Below, piece by piece: positions 7,677 to 17,005 of a stretch of DNA of 64,000 nt. Source of the DNA: CAYRAV01 sp964422365 (lineage in GTDB: Bacteria > Bacillota > Clostridia > Lachnospirales > Lachnospiraceae); contig CAYRAV010000001.1 of NCBI GenBank assembly GCA_964422365.1, forward strand, positions 124,001 to 188,000, read 5' to 3'. The position numbers and the translations under genes were made by a program. The notes under the pieces were generated by a model. That model was not told the DNA's origin. It did no database searches and worked only from the letters and a program-made list of their open reading frames with translations. Every line of letters starts with the position of its first letter. Within the stretch, counting starts at the first letter, position 1.

Positions 7677-8882
7677 TTAGACACTTTCTAACGTTTTTAA
7701 GAAATTCTCGATACGCTCCATCCCTTTTTCAATTTGTTCTAATGAAATAGCATAGGATAAACGCATATGATTCGGAAATCCAAAATCTGCACATGGTACA
7801 ACTGCCACATTATAATCTTCAATTAAGATAGATGCAAATTTAGATGCTGTTTCTATCTTTTCTCCCTTATATGATTTTTCTAATGCTTTGCTTATATCAA
7901 CAAATACATAAAATGCACCTTTTGGTTCTACACATGATACCAAAGGCATCTCTGCAATTTTTTTATTCATATACTGTCTTCGTTTATCAAATTCCTGTTT
8001 CATGGCTTCTACTGTATCCTGCGGACCATTTAATGCCTCTACTGCAGCCTTCTGTGCAATGGAATTAGGATTTGAAGTTTCATGGCTTTGTACACTTCCC
8101 ATTAGTTTTGCAATTTCTACGGAGGAACCTGTGTATCCAATTCTCCATCCTGTCATTGCATAACTTTTCGCAACACCACTACATGTAATGGTTCTTTTAT
8201 ATATTTCATCGTTGAAAGATGCAATACTGACATGTTCCTGTTCATCATATACAAGATTCTCGTACATCTCATCTGCAACTACATAAATATCTTTTTTCAC
8301 TACAACATCTGCAATTGCTCTCAATTCTTCTTCTGTATATAACATTCCTGTTGGATTATTTGGTGTATTCAGAACAACTGCTTTTGTTTTATCTGTGCAA
8401 GCTGCTTCTAACTGCTTTGCTGTAATTTTATAAGATTGTTCCTTTGTGGTATTCACAATTACAGGAACACCTCCTGCTAATTTTACAATTTCAGGATAAC
8501 TTAACCAAAATGGTGCAGGAATAATCACTTCATCTTCTGGATTTAAAATTGCTGTAAAAATATTTGTTAATGAATGTTTTCCCCCGTTACTAATCACAAT
8601 TTGATTTTTTTCATATTTTAAATGATTGAAACTCTCAAATTTTCTGCAAATCGCTTCCTTTAATTCATCAATTCCTGATGCTGGTGTATATTTTGTAAAG
8701 CCATCATTAATTGCTTTAATTGCAGCCTGATTAATATTGTCTGGTGTATTAAAATCTGGTTCTCCTGCTCCAAATCCTACTACATCCATTCCCTTTGCTC
8801 TTAATTCCTTTGCCTTCGCTGTAATTGCTAATGTTGATGACGGTTTTACCGCCTGTGCTTTTTTTGATAATTCCAATGACAT
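7677..8882 (-). CDS. Pyridoxal-phosphate aminotransferase, aspartate type (class I)
   Basis: This enzyme transfers amino groups between an amino acid (probably aspartate) and 2-oxoglutarate in the cytoplasm. Class I fold features are visible: GFGAGEPDFNTP at 36-47, the Y-x-PASG segment near 65-70, NNPTGMLY at 175-182, the cofactor-binding D204 in VVADEMYENLVY, and the Schiff-base lysine K239 in SGVAKSYAMTGWRIGY. Its length of 401 is typical of the AspB subgroup. AAGGAAGGTG precedes the ATG. It sits alone, with repeat fragments on its 3' side. Prephenate or other substrates cannot be excluded from sequence alone. Confidence 0.88.
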   Translation of the reverse strand: MSLELSKKAQAVKPSSTLAITAKAKELRAKGMDVVGFGAGEPDFNTPDNINQAAIKAINDGFTKYTPASGIDELKEAICRKFESFNHLKYEKNQIVISNGGKHSLTNIFTAILNPEDEVIIPAPFWLSYPEIVKLAGGVPVIVNTTKEQSYKITAKQLEAACTDKTKAVVLNTPNNPTGMLYTEEELRAIADVVVKKDIYVVADEMYENLVYDEQEHVSIASFNDEIYKRTITCSGVAKSYAMTGWRIGYTGSSVEIAKLMGSVQSHETSNPNSIAQKAAVEALNGPQDTVEAMKQEFDKRRQYMNKKIAEMPLVSCVEPKGAFYVFVDISKALEKSYKGEKIETASKFASILIEDYNVAVVPCADFGFPNHMRLSYAISLEQIEKGMERIENFLKTLESV

Positions 8883-9267
8883 GTTTATTTACACCTTCCT
8901 TAAATTTTTTCTATTCATTATTTTAATATATGAATTTTTATTTTGCAACTCATTTGCTTTATGTTATAAAAGTCAGTAACATCTGTTCAAAAAAGAAGGG
9001 TTTTTTTGTTTTTTTTTATCTATTTTACACCTATTTTTTTGATATTTTTTCTCTTTTTGTGAACTTTTGTTTTTTGTGTATCTCAAATTTTATCCTTATT
9101 TTTACATTTAATGTATATTTTTACCATTTTTTCCGTCTGATAAGTACATCTGTCTTTGGGGGAACAACAATAGCAGAAAGAATTACTATGAAGCCATGCC
9201 ATTCTGATTTTTCCAGAATATAGCATTTTTGAGCAAAAAGTTATGAATTGGCCAAATGACAGCTAAA
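8883..9267. other. Non-coding spacer between rny and the aminotransferase gene
   Basis: The first half is a T-rich tract with no gene. The second half has a repeat fragment (9194-9253). I saw no ribosome site linked to any open frame in it. The aminotransferase promoter should lie at the left side of this stretch, but I could not pick a clear pair of boxes. Confidence 0.5.
9194..9253. repeat. Fragment of family A repeat body
   Basis: TTTCCAGAATATAGCATTT and AAAGTTATGAATTGGCCAAA match the middle of the repeat copy at 33402-33564 (CAGAATATGCATTTTG, AATTATGACTTGGCCAAAG). Neither end is kept in good form. Confidence 0.55.
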
Positions 9268-9307
9268 AAGCCATATATTTTAAGTATCTCCTCAAAATAT
9301 ATGGCTT
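9268..9307 (-). terminator. Intrinsic terminator of rny
   Basis: AAGCCATATATTTT pairs perfectly with AAAATATATGGCTT across a 12-base loop, and on the minus strand the stem is followed by TTTTT. It lies about 60 bases after the rny stop. Confidence 0.85.
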
Positions 9308-9366
9308 CTCATTATTATAAATTATTACTCTCAAATATAAAATCATCTGTTGTGTTATTCTAATTT

Positions 9367-10935
9367 CTATTTTGCATAATCAATTACTCTTGACTCTCGT
9401 ACAACATTGACTTTAATTTGCCCTGGATAATCCAGCTCTTCCTCGATACGTTTAGAAATATCCCTTGCAAGTAAAATCATATCAGAATCACTTACCTGAT
9501 CTGGTACTACCATTACACGTATTTCTCGTCCTGCCTGAATGGCAAAAGAGCGGTCCACTCCCTTAAAGCTGTTTGTAATATCTTCTAATTGTTTTAATCT
9601 GTTTGTATATGTTTCAAGCGTCTCTCTTCTTGCACCAGGCCTTGCCGCTGAAATTGTATCTGCAGCTTGCACAATACAAGCGATTAACGTTTCAGGTTCC
9701 ACATCTCCATGATGTGATTCCACAGCATTAATAATCAAAGGTGATTCTTTATATTTTCTACATAAATTAACACCTAACTGAATATGAGAACCTTCCATCT
9801 CATGATCTACTGACTTTCCAATATCATGTAATAAGCCGGCTCTTTTTGCCATCTTTACATCAAGCCCGATTTCTCCTGCTAACAATCCTGATAATTGTGC
9901 AACTTCAATGGAATGTTTCAATGCATTCTGTCCATAACTTGTTCTGAATCTCATTTTTCCTAATAAACGAATCAATTCTGGATGAATACCATGTACACCA
10001 ACCTCTAATGCTGCTGCTTCACCTTCCTCACGGATTAATACTTCAACTTCTTTCTTAGCCTTTTCAACCATCTCCTCAATTCTAGCTGGGTGAATACGTC
10101 CATCTACAATGAGTTTTTCCAACGCAATCCGGGCAATTTCTCTTCTAATTGGATCAAAACCCGATAAAATGACTGCTTCAGGTGTATCATCAATAATCAA
10201 CTCTACCCCTGTCAAATTCTCTAATGTACGGATATTTCTACCCTCACGTCCAATGATTCGGCCTTTCATTTCATCATTTGGAAGTTGGACAACTGAAATT
10301 GTTGATTCAGCCACATGATCTGCAGCACATTTTTGAATGGCTGTCACCACATAATCTTTGGCTTTCTTGTCAGCTTCCTCTTTTGCTCTGTTTTCAAGTT
10401 CCTTTACTAACATAGCTGTCTCATGCTTTACTTCATCTTCAACAGTTTTTAAAAGATAATCTTTTGCTTGTTCGGAGGTCAATCCAGAAATTTTTTCTAA
10501 CTCCTGCAATTGTTTTCCATGAAGCTCGTCTGTTTCTTCGCGAATCTTATCCAGCTCGATTTCTCTTGCATTGAGTTTTGTTTCTTTCTTTTCAAGTGCT
10601 TCGATTTTTCTATCTAATGCTTCTTCTTTAGATAAAACACGTTTTTCATAACGCTGTACTTCTGATCTTCGCTCTTTGATTTCTTTGTCTAACTCATTCT
10701 TTGTACGAATAGATTCCTCTTTTGCTTCAATTTGGGCTTCTTTTTTCAAAGTAACCGCTTCTTTAATCGCTTCGTCCTTAATTTCTCTTGCTTTTTCTTC
10801 AGCACTTCCCACTTTTTCTTCATATGCTTTAATTCTATAAGCAATCGCAGTTTTCCAAGTAATCAATACTGCTGCAATCAAAACCACAACCATAATTATT
10901 ATTGTAATAATAATTTGTCCGGTATTCACAAGCAC
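9367..10935 (-). CDS. rny: Ribonuclease Y
   Basis: RNase Y is the membrane-bound endoribonuclease that starts mRNA decay in many Firmicutes. In order: an N-terminal membrane helix (IIITIIIMVVVLIAAVLI), a long charged coiled coil to about residue 200, a KH domain (GRIIGREGRNIRTLENLTGV), and an HD domain with LLHDIGKSVDHEMEGSH around residue 370. There is no ATG near the ribosome site; AAGGAGG is followed by in-frame GTG codons at 10941, 10935 and 10929. I choose 10935 (five-base spacing); 10929 is also possible. It follows recA and recX in the same direction, a conserved order. Confidence 0.92.
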   Translation of the reverse strand: MLVNTGQIIITIIIMVVVLIAAVLITWKTAIAYRIKAYEEKVGSAEEKAREIKDEAIKEAVTLKKEAQIEAKEESIRTKNELDKEIKERRSEVQRYEKRVLSKEEALDRKIEALEKKETKLNAREIELDKIREETDELHGKQLQELEKISGLTSEQAKDYLLKTVEDEVKHETAMLVKELENRAKEEADKKAKDYVVTAIQKCAADHVAESTISVVQLPNDEMKGRIIGREGRNIRTLENLTGVELIIDDTPEAVILSGFDPIRREIARIALEKLIVDGRIHPARIEEMVEKAKKEVEVLIREEGEAAALEVGVHGIHPELIRLLGKMRFRTSYGQNALKHSIEVAQLSGLLAGEIGLDVKMAKRAGLLHDIGKSVDHEMEGSHIQLGVNLCRKYKESPLIINAVESHHGDVEPETLIACIVQAADTISAARPGARRETLETYTNRLKQLEDITNSFKGVDRSFAIQAGREIRVMVVPDQVSDSDMILLARDISKRIEEELDYPGQIKVNVVRESRVIDYAK

Positions 10936-11040
10936 AAGCACCTCCTTATTTAATTTTCATTGTACAAACACACAACATATAAATTCTATACTTTTTTTAT
11001 ATAGATGTCAAGTATACCCTTGACTTTTTTACAGCTATTT

Positions 11041-11287
11041 GGTAACAGTTCAGCTATGCAGAAAAATTGTGTAATATAAACATGGGAGCTTAATCACTAA
11101 AGGCATATTGCACAATTGCTTCTATAAGGCGGACACCCGGCATGGATAATTCTTAACAATAGAAAGTTTGCTTTCGATTGTATTCCCAGCCAATCTGCAA
11201 TTTTTTGCTAATACTAATCTATTCTGGAAAATGATACCCATTCTGGCATACCGCAATTGATGTGCTTTGCACTGAAAATAAGGTATA
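11041..11287. repeat. Interspersed repeat, family A, inverted orientation
   Basis: It begins GGTAACAGTTCAGCTATGC and runs to AAATAAGGTAT; its far end is lost, but a B-like end (ACACGCTCT) lies 20 bases beyond. The paired stem (11060-11077 with 11105-11123) surrounds the tip CATGGGAGCTTAATCACTAA. On the minus strand it contains the 54-codon frame shared with the copy at 3377. Confidence 0.8.
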
Positions 11288-11344
11288 AAGCACATTTTAT
11301 TTTTCAGACACGCTCTATCCAACATTCAGATGAATTTAATAAAA

Positions 11345-11932
11345 CTATAAATCCAGTTTTCGCCGCACCCCCTCAAATGAAAATCCCTTTCTCAATAGAT
11401 AAGATGCTATTTTTTGTTTTTCCTCTTTCTCCATCTCTTCTATTTGCCGGGTTCCTGCTTTTTTTCTAAAAGCCCTTTCCAAAGCGGTATTCTCATCATA
11501 CTGGCTTTCTTCTAAACTTTCTTCTATCTCTTCTTTGCTTAATCCTTTCTTTCTCAGCTCCATCTCTAACTGTCGTTTGCTCTTAGACCTCCCCCTATAT
11601 TCTACATAATTTCTACCATATCTTTGATCATCTAGATATCCAAAAGAATCTACATATGCAACTGCCTTTTCTGCAATTTCTTTGGAATAACCTGCCTGAC
11701 ACAATTTCTGCAGCAGTTCTTCCCTGGTACGGTCAGAAAATTTTAGCCATTCCAATACTTTCTTTTTTGCCTTCTTTTCTAACATTTCATCTATCTTTGT
11801 ATAATTGATTTCTTCATTTTCAGCTACTCCGTATTTTTTCAATTCGCTTTTGTACAAAATATATGTCGTTCCTTCATCTGTAATTACTTTAAACTTTTGT
11901 TTTCCAATTTGTTCAATACTGGTTACTATCAT
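11345..11932 (-). CDS. recX: Regulatory protein RecX
   Basis: RecX binds RecA filaments and modulates recombinase activity. The 195-residue protein shows the tandem three-helix repeats of the family: SDRTREELLQKLCQAGYS near 65, then FGYLDDQRYGRNYVEYR near 95 (the FGYLDDxxYAR motif), then SKRQLEMELRKKGLS near 117, and a final repeat ending KIASYLLRKGFSFEGVRRKL. It lies directly downstream of recA and upstream of rny on the same strand, separated from recA by a family C repeat and the recA terminator. Confidence 0.9.
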   Translation of the reverse strand: MIVTSIEQIGKQKFKVITDEGTTYILYKSELKKYGVAENEEINYTKIDEMLEKKAKKKVLEWLKFSDRTREELLQKLCQAGYSKEIAEKAVAYVDSFGYLDDQRYGRNYVEYRGRSKSKRQLEMELRKKGLSKEEIEESLEESQYDENTALERAFRKKAGTRQIEEMEKEEKQKIASYLLRKGFSFEGVRRKLDL

Positions 11933-11960
11933 AATATCCCTCTTTCCCTTATGTAAATTT

Positions 11961-12134
11961 GTAACTATTCCGAAAATGCCAGAATATCCATATTCACTAT
12001 AATAAAATGCTTTGGCTGGTTATTTTGTTCATGATGCTGTTACCAGCTATAAAGCCATATGTGGAAATTGCACTTTATGAGCAAGCTCCCATCTACAATC
12101 TGCACATATGACTTCACACCTTCTGAACAGTTGC
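11961..12134. repeat. Interspersed repeat, family C, short copy
   Basis: It runs from GTAACTATTC to CCTTCTGAACAGTTGC and aligns with the outer two thirds of the copy at 6333-6609 in the opposite orientation. The stem beginning CATATGTGGAAATTG surrounds the tip CTTTATGAGCAAGCTCCCAT. The MPEYPYSL reading frame is kept at the start, then broken by stop codons. Confidence 0.75.
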
Positions 12135-12157
12135 ATAAATTTTTATAAGTCTGCTAA

Positions 12158-12198
12158 AAATCCCTATGGCTCAGATTTCCACTCTGCCATAGGGATTT
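12158..12198 (-). terminator. Intrinsic terminator of recA
   Basis: AAATCCCTATGGC pairs perfectly with GCCATAGGGATTT across a 15-base loop, and TTTTTAGC follows on the minus strand. It sits 40 bases after the recA stop. Confidence 0.88.
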
Positions 12199-12237
12199 GA
12201 CCTTTTGTTCTTTATTCTTTTTCTATACTATTTCTAA

Positions 12238-13320
12238 CTATTGTTCTTTCTCAAATACTTCTTCCTCTTCTTCTCCAAATACTTCTTCTGTTTCAACAGG
12301 TGTTTCCCCATCTGTTCCAATACTATATTTTGCTCTTACTTTTTCCTCTACTTCTTTAAAGATATCAGGATTTTCTTTCAGGTAATGTTTGGCATTTTCC
12401 CGTCCCTGGCCAATTTTAACATCATTATATGCATACCATGAACCACTCTTTACAATAACTCCCTCATTGGCAGCTAAATCAAGTACATCGCCTTCTCTTG
12501 ATATTCCCTGACCAAACATAATATCAAATTCTGCCTCTTTGAAAGGCGGCGCAACCTTGTTCTTTACAACTTTAATACGTGTTCTGTTACCAATCATTTC
12601 CCCACCCTGTTTCAAGGTTTCAATTCTTCTTACATCTAATCGGATAGATGAATAAAATTTTAATGCCCGTCCACCTGTGGTAGTTTCAGGATTGCCAAAC
12701 ATAACTCCTACTTTTTCACGTAACTGATTTATGAAAATAACAATACAATTAGATTTGCTAATAATACCTGTTAATTTTCTCAAAGCCTGTGACATCAGTC
12801 TTGCATGTAAACCTACATGGCTGTCACCCATATCACCATCAATCTCTGCTTTCGGAACCAATGCCGCAACAGAGTCCACAATTAAAATATCTACGGCGCC
12901 AGAACGCACCATTGTTTCTGTAATCTCTAGTGCCTGTTCTCCATTGTCCGGCTGGGAAATATATAAATTATCAATATCTACCCCTATATTCTTTGCATAG
13001 ACCGGATCTAATGCATGTTCTGCATCAATAAATCCTGCAATTCCACCTTGTTTCTGTACTTCTGCTACCATATGCAGGGCAATAGTTGTTTTACCACTTG
13101 ATTCAGGTCCATATACCTCTATCACTCTTCCTCTAGGAACACCACCAACGCCTAATGCAAGGTCCAGACTTAATGAACCTGTAGGTACTGTTTCAATATT
13201 CATCTTAACTCCTGTATCACCTAGTTTCATAATAGAGCCTTTTCCATATTGTTTCTCAATCTGTGTTAATGCAGATTCTAATGCCTTTAATTTATTCTCT
13301 TTGTTGTCATCTTTACCCAT
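12238..13320 (-). CDS. recA: Recombinase RecA
   Basis: RecA forms filaments on single-stranded DNA, performs strand exchange and triggers LexA self-cleavage. It has the Walker A motif GPESSGKTT at 71-79, IDAEHALDP near 100, the LIVDSVAALVPKAEI Walker B region near 145, loop L1 (GLHARLMSQALRKL) and the conserved FINQLREKVGVMFGNPETT near 200. The C-terminus is strongly acidic, ending in runs of glutamate. Length 360. The ATG has CGAAGGAG upstream. A LexA-type operator lies between the promoter and the ribosome site, so SOS control is very likely. Confidence 0.97.
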   Translation of the reverse strand: MGKDDNKENKLKALESALTQIEKQYGKGSIMKLGDTGVKMNIETVPTGSLSLDLALGVGGVPRGRVIEVYGPESSGKTTIALHMVAEVQKQGGIAGFIDAEHALDPVYAKNIGVDIDNLYISQPDNGEQALEITETMVRSGAVDILIVDSVAALVPKAEIDGDMGDSHVGLHARLMSQALRKLTGIISKSNCIVIFINQLREKVGVMFGNPETTTGGRALKFYSSIRLDVRRIETLKQGGEMIGNRTRIKVVKNKVAPPFKEAEFDIMFGQGISREGDVLDLAANEGVIVKSGSWYAYNDVKIGQGRENAKHYLKENPDIFKEVEEKVRAKYSIGTDGETPVETEEVFGEEEEEVFEKEQ

Positions 13321-13342
13321 ACTAATTCTCCTTCGCTTTCCA

Positions 13343-13354
13343 GAACTTATGTTC
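13343..13354. promoter_or_regulatory. LexA (SOS) operator of recA
   Basis: GAACTTATGTTC matches the B. subtilis-type SOS box core GAAC-N4-GTTC exactly. It lies between the -10 box and the recA ribosome site, where a bound repressor would block transcription. Confidence 0.85.
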
Positions 13355-13371
13355 TGTCTTTTCTATCTAAT

Positions 13372-13400
13372 ATAGTAATGCATTTTTCTTTTCTTGTCAA
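13372..13400 (-). promoter_or_regulatory. Sigma-A promoter of recA
   Basis: On the minus strand a perfect TTGACA -35 box (13395-13400) and TACTAT -10 box (13372-13377) are separated by 17 bases. Confidence 0.85.
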
Positions 13401-13489
13401 CTGGTAAAAACAAAAAATAAAGACTTTTTTATTATATCAAAGTATTTTCCATTTGTAAATATCGATTATTCTATTTTTATAGTATATTT

Positions 13490-13569
13490 ATAACAGTTCA
13501 GACATGCAGAAATGACTGTGCAAAGCGGGGTGTGCAGATTGGGGCAATGAATTTTAAAACACGCTCTAG
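13490..13569. repeat. Hybrid repeat: family A left end, family B right end
   Basis: It starts ATAACAGTTCAGACATGCAG (A end) and finishes with GGCAATGAATTTTAAAACAC followed by GCTCT (B end). In between lies the B segment AAAGCGGGGTGTGCAGATTG. It lies in the recA-ilvA spacer. Confidence 0.75.
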
Positions 13570-13599
13570 CACATTGTCCATAAGAATAAAAAATCTTAA

Positions 13600-13696
13600 G
13601 GGACTGCCGCGTTAAATCAAAACATATCATATATAGTTGCTGATATCTCAACTATAAACAATATATTGTATCATTTGATTCTAATGCGGCAGCCCC
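13600..13696. terminator. Long imperfect hairpin, probable bidirectional terminator of ilvA-type gene
   Basis: GGGACTGCCGC pairs with GCGGCAGCCCC, and the pairing continues inward with interruptions (GTTAAATCAAA with TTTGATTCTAA, then ATAGTTG with CAACTAT), giving about 40 bp of stem. T tracts lie outside on both strands. It is much longer than an ordinary terminator. Confidence 0.65.
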
Positions 13697-13732
13697 TTTA
13701 TGATTTTTTTATTTTATATGTTTTTCATACCA

Positions 13733-13778
13733 TTTTTGAAAATTGCTTATTGCAAGATGTATCTCACAATTTGTGGAA
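13733..13778. repeat. Fragment of family B repeat
   Basis: AAAATTGCTTATTGCAAGAT and TCTCACAATTTGTGG match the inner flank of family B (TTGCTTGTTACAAGATGTGC, CACAATTTGTGG). The rest of the element is absent. Confidence 0.6.
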
Positions 13779-13808
13779 AATATTCGTTATATTCAGCAAT
13801 CTTCCTAA

Positions 13809-15029
13809 TTAGTGATACAAACTCTTAGGCTGTACAATTCTAGGCTGGTATCCTCTTTCTTCTAGTGCTTTTACAATATCATCTTTATGTTCATGTCCAA
13901 ATGCTTCCATAGTAATCTGTAATTCCACGGCTGCATTTCTATTGATACTTACAAACTGGTTATGTTCCAGACGAATGACATTTCCTCTTAGTTCCGCAAT
14001 TACATTTGCAACATTTACCAATTCACCTGGTCTATCGGGAAGTTGTACAGATACTGTAAAAATTCTTCCTCTTTGAATCAATCCATGCTGTACAACAGAA
14101 GAAATCGTTATTACATCCATATTTCCGCCACTTAACACGGACACTACTTTTTTATTCTTACAATCTAAATGTTTCAGCGCCGCAACAGAAAGCAGACCCG
14201 AATTCTCTACTACCATTTTATGATTTTCCATCATATCAAGGAACGTAACAATCAATTCATGATCATCAATTGTAATAATATCGTCTAAATTCTTTTGTAA
14301 ATATGGAAAAATCGTACTTCCTGGTGTCATCACTGCCGTACCATCCGCAATTGTTTCTATTCTTGGAAGTGATACCACTTTCCCTTGTTTTAGGGATTCC
14401 TGCAGGCAATTTGCACCACCAGGCTCTACACCAATTACTTTCACATTAGGATTTAATAATTTTGCCAGCGTAGAGACACCTGTTGCAAGTCCACCTCCGC
14501 CAACCGGCACCAAAATAATATCTACAGTTGGCAGGTCTTTGAAAATTTCCATTGCAATCGTACCCTGTCCTGTTGCAACAACTTCATCATCAAATGGATG
14601 TACAAATGTAGAACCATTCTCTTTTGCTAGATTTAATGCATACTTGCATGCATCATCATATACATTTCCATATAATACCACTTCTGCCCCATAACTTTTT
14701 GTACGGTTCACTTTAATTAAAGGAGTTGTAGTAGGCATAACAATTGTTGCTTTTACACCATATAATTTTGCTGCATATGCTACTCCCTGTGCATGGTTTC
14801 CTGCAGACGCTGTTACAAGCCCTTTTTCTCTCTCTTCAGGTGACATTGTACTAATTTTATAATATGCACCACGTACTTTATATGCTCCTGTGTACTGCAT
14901 ATTTTCTGGTTTAAAATATACTTTATTCCCCGTCATATCAGAAAAATATTCACTATATATTAATTTTGTTCTTAATATTACCTTCTTTACCACTTCACTG
15001 GCTTCCTCAAACTTTTCTAATGTTAACAT
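13809..15029 (-). CDS. ilvA: Threonine ammonia-lyase with C-terminal ACT domain
   Basis: The enzyme deaminates threonine to 2-oxobutyrate, feeding isoleucine synthesis or threonine breakdown. The PLP lysine is K51 in GAYKVRGAYYK. SAGNHAQGVAYAA lies near 95 and the phosphate-binding loop VPVGGGGLATG near 177. From about residue 328 an ACT domain (FTVSVQLPDRPGELVNVANV) suggests effector regulation. The 406-residue layout matches the common Firmicute form that has one ACT domain rather than the two regulatory domains of E. coli IlvA; it could equally be called TdcB-like. AGAGGTAATAAACC precedes the ATG. No T-box leader was seen. Confidence 0.88.
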   Translation of the reverse strand: MLTLEKFEEASEVVKKVILRTKLIYSEYFSDMTGNKVYFKPENMQYTGAYKVRGAYYKISTMSPEEREKGLVTASAGNHAQGVAYAAKLYGVKATIVMPTTTPLIKVNRTKSYGAEVVLYGNVYDDACKYALNLAKENGSTFVHPFDDEVVATGQGTIAMEIFKDLPTVDIILVPVGGGGLATGVSTLAKLLNPNVKVIGVEPGGANCLQESLKQGKVVSLPRIETIADGTAVMTPGSTIFPYLQKNLDDIITIDDHELIVTFLDMMENHKMVVENSGLLSVAALKHLDCKNKKVVSVLSGGNMDVITISSVVQHGLIQRGRIFTVSVQLPDRPGELVNVANVIAELRGNVIRLEHNQFVSINRNAAVELQITMEAFGHEHKDDIVKALEERGYQPRIVQPKSLYH

Positions 15030-15125
15030 GGTTTATTACCTCTTTCCTTCCTCTTAATACGGTTCACATCCATCAACGTGTGATATCAAATATACAAACT
15101 GAATCTGACTTATCACAAATTATTT

Positions 15126-15370
15126 GTTACTGTTCCGCCACGCAATTCTTACCTTATTTTCCTTTTTTAGTGCGAGCACTTTGATTGCGGTATATCTTGA
15201 TAGGACAAAATCCGCCAGCCCGAATAGGCATGAATTGTGGTATGCAAACTGGGTATATCCGATGGATGACATTTTCCAGAATACACATTTTAAGTCAAAT
15301 CTCCTGCAACAAGCTATGCCGTATTTGCCCTTTGTGACAGCCACAAATGGAAATGCAGGCATTTTCACAC
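15126..15370. repeat. Divergent repeat with family A left end and its own hairpin
   Basis: It begins GTTACTGTTCCGCCACGCAA, a decayed A end, followed by CTTACCTTATTTTC. Further in, a hairpin at 15316-15362 pairs ATGCC-GTATTT-TTTGTG with CACAAA-AAATGC-GGCAT. The middle holds CCCGAATAGGCATG, also seen in B copies. The right end is not clear. Confidence 0.5.
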
Positions 15371-15449
15371 AACTCGCTGCTTATGGAATAAATTTAGTGT
15401 ACCACCCTTAACTGTAAATATCTAGTGCCTTTTCCAAAAATATTGTATT

Positions 15450-16880
15450 TTATTCAGACATATCAAATAATGCATTTACAAATTCTTCTGAATCAAATTT
15501 CTGTAAATCTTCTATTTTTTCTCCAATACCAATATATTTTACTGGTATTCCAAGCTCTGATTGGATTGCTATGGCAATCCCGCCTTTTGCTGTTCCATCT
15601 AACTTTGTTAATACAATTCCTGTAATTTCTGCCACTTCATTAAATTGTTTTGCCTGTGCCAGTGCATTTTGCCCTGTTGTTCCATCTAATACAACTAATG
15701 TTTCCTTGTAAGCATCCGGATATTCCCTGTCAATTACTTTATTAATTTTTCTTAGTTCTTCCATTAGATTCTTTTTATTATGCAGTCTTCCTGCTGTATC
15801 ACACAACAAAATATCTGTGCCTCTTGCCTTTGCTGCTGCTACTGCATCATACACAACTGCTGCCGGATCAGAGCCTTCCTGCTGGGCAATAATATCCACC
15901 TTTGCCCGCTTTGCCCATTCCGCCAACTGGTCTATTGCAGCTGCACGAAAAGTATCTGCGGCAGCAACCATCACTTTCTTTCCTTGCTGCTTAAACTGTC
16001 CTGATAACTTCCCGATAGTTGTTGTCTTACCAACCCCATTTACACCAATTAATAAAATAACCGACTTTCTATCCTCAAATTCATATGCGGTTTCTCCCAC
16101 AGCCATCTGCTTTTTGATGCTTTCAATCAACAATTCTTTACATGCTGCCGGCTCTTTGATTTTTTGTTCTTTTACCTTTTCCTTCAAATCCTCAATAATT
16201 GCCATTGTAGTGTTGACACCTAAGTCACCCATTATCAGAATTTCTTCTAATTCCTCATAGAAATCATCATCAATACTGGAAAATCCTTTTAAAATAGAAT
16301 CAATCCCTGATACAATATTATTTCTTGTCTTTGTCAAACCGGAAACCAAGCGTTTGAAAAATCCCATTTTCTTCTCTTTTGGCTCTTCTTGTGTTTCCTC
16401 GGCCTCCTGATGTTCTAAGGCAGACGTTACTTCTTCTTTGATACTTTCTGATATACTTTGCGCTTCTGCATCATCCGTTAGATCCTCTTCATCTTTTATC
16501 TCATCCTCCATGTTATCTTCGCCTTTTATCCCATCCCCAATATTATCTTCCCTTTGTTTTTCCATCTGGGTTTCCAAAATCACATTTTCTTTCTTTATTT
16601 CCGCTTGTGTTTTTTCAGGCGATACCTCATTCTGCAGTTGATTTTCCTCTACTGATATTTCTGTTTGTTCTGTTGTACCTTCGGCAGATATCTCTACTGT
16701 TTTTTCTTCTTCATATGTCTGTGAAGCAGTTTCCTCTATGTTTTCGTCCAAATTTTCACTTTTTCTGTCTGATTCAGAAAAACTTTCTTCTGCCTCATTC
16801 TGCATTTTTGTAAGGCTTTCTTCCACTTTCTCTTCTTCTTGTCCCTTTTTCTTTCCTTTAAACCAATTAAATAATCCCAT
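15450..16880 (-). CDS. ftsY: Signal recognition particle receptor FtsY
   Basis: FtsY is the membrane-associated GTPase that docks SRP-ribosome complexes at the Sec translocon. Residues 1-170 form a long glutamate-rich A domain, starting with the basic amphipathic patch MGLFNWFKGKKKG that likely touches the membrane. The N domain begins at KKMGFFKRLVSGLTKTRNN. The G domain contains GVNGVGKTTTIGKLSG (G1), ADTFRAAAIDQLAEW, DTAGRLHNKKNLMEEL, and TKLDGTAKGG (G4). Length 476 is long only because of the acidic domain. It is the last gene of the plsX-rnc-smc-ftsY block; AGGTAAGAAG precedes the ATG. Confidence 0.95.
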   Translation of the reverse strand: MGLFNWFKGKKKGQEEEKVEESLTKMQNEAEESFSESDRKSENLDENIEETASQTYEEEKTVEISAEGTTEQTEISVEENQLQNEVSPEKTQAEIKKENVILETQMEKQREDNIGDGIKGEDNMEDEIKDEEDLTDDAEAQSISESIKEEVTSALEHQEAEETQEEPKEKKMGFFKRLVSGLTKTRNNIVSGIDSILKGFSSIDDDFYEELEEILIMGDLGVNTTMAIIEDLKEKVKEQKIKEPAACKELLIESIKKQMAVGETAYEFEDRKSVILLIGVNGVGKTTTIGKLSGQFKQQGKKVMVAAADTFRAAAIDQLAEWAKRAKVDIIAQQEGSDPAAVVYDAVAAAKARGTDILLCDTAGRLHNKKNLMEELRKINKVIDREYPDAYKETLVVLDGTTGQNALAQAKQFNEVAEITGIVLTKLDGTAKGGIAIAIQSELGIPVKYIGIGEKIEDLQKFDSEEFVNALFDMSE

Positions 16881-17005
16881 CTTCTTACCTAGTTTTTAAA
16901 ACATTTTGTTCCAAAAACGCAAATCTATATCATTGGAAGTATGATTTGCATATTTTTCCCTTTCCTTTTATATTACTCCCAACTGTTCACAATCTGCCAA
17001 AAATT

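Noticed and set aside
15030..15125. T-box leader of the threonine ammonia-lyase gene
   Set aside because: The T-box core sequence and a specifier hairpin are not seen.
15817..16260. 147-codon open frame on the plus strand inside ftsY
   Set aside because: It is the antisense of a well supported ftsY reading frame, has no ribosome site and no recognisable motif.
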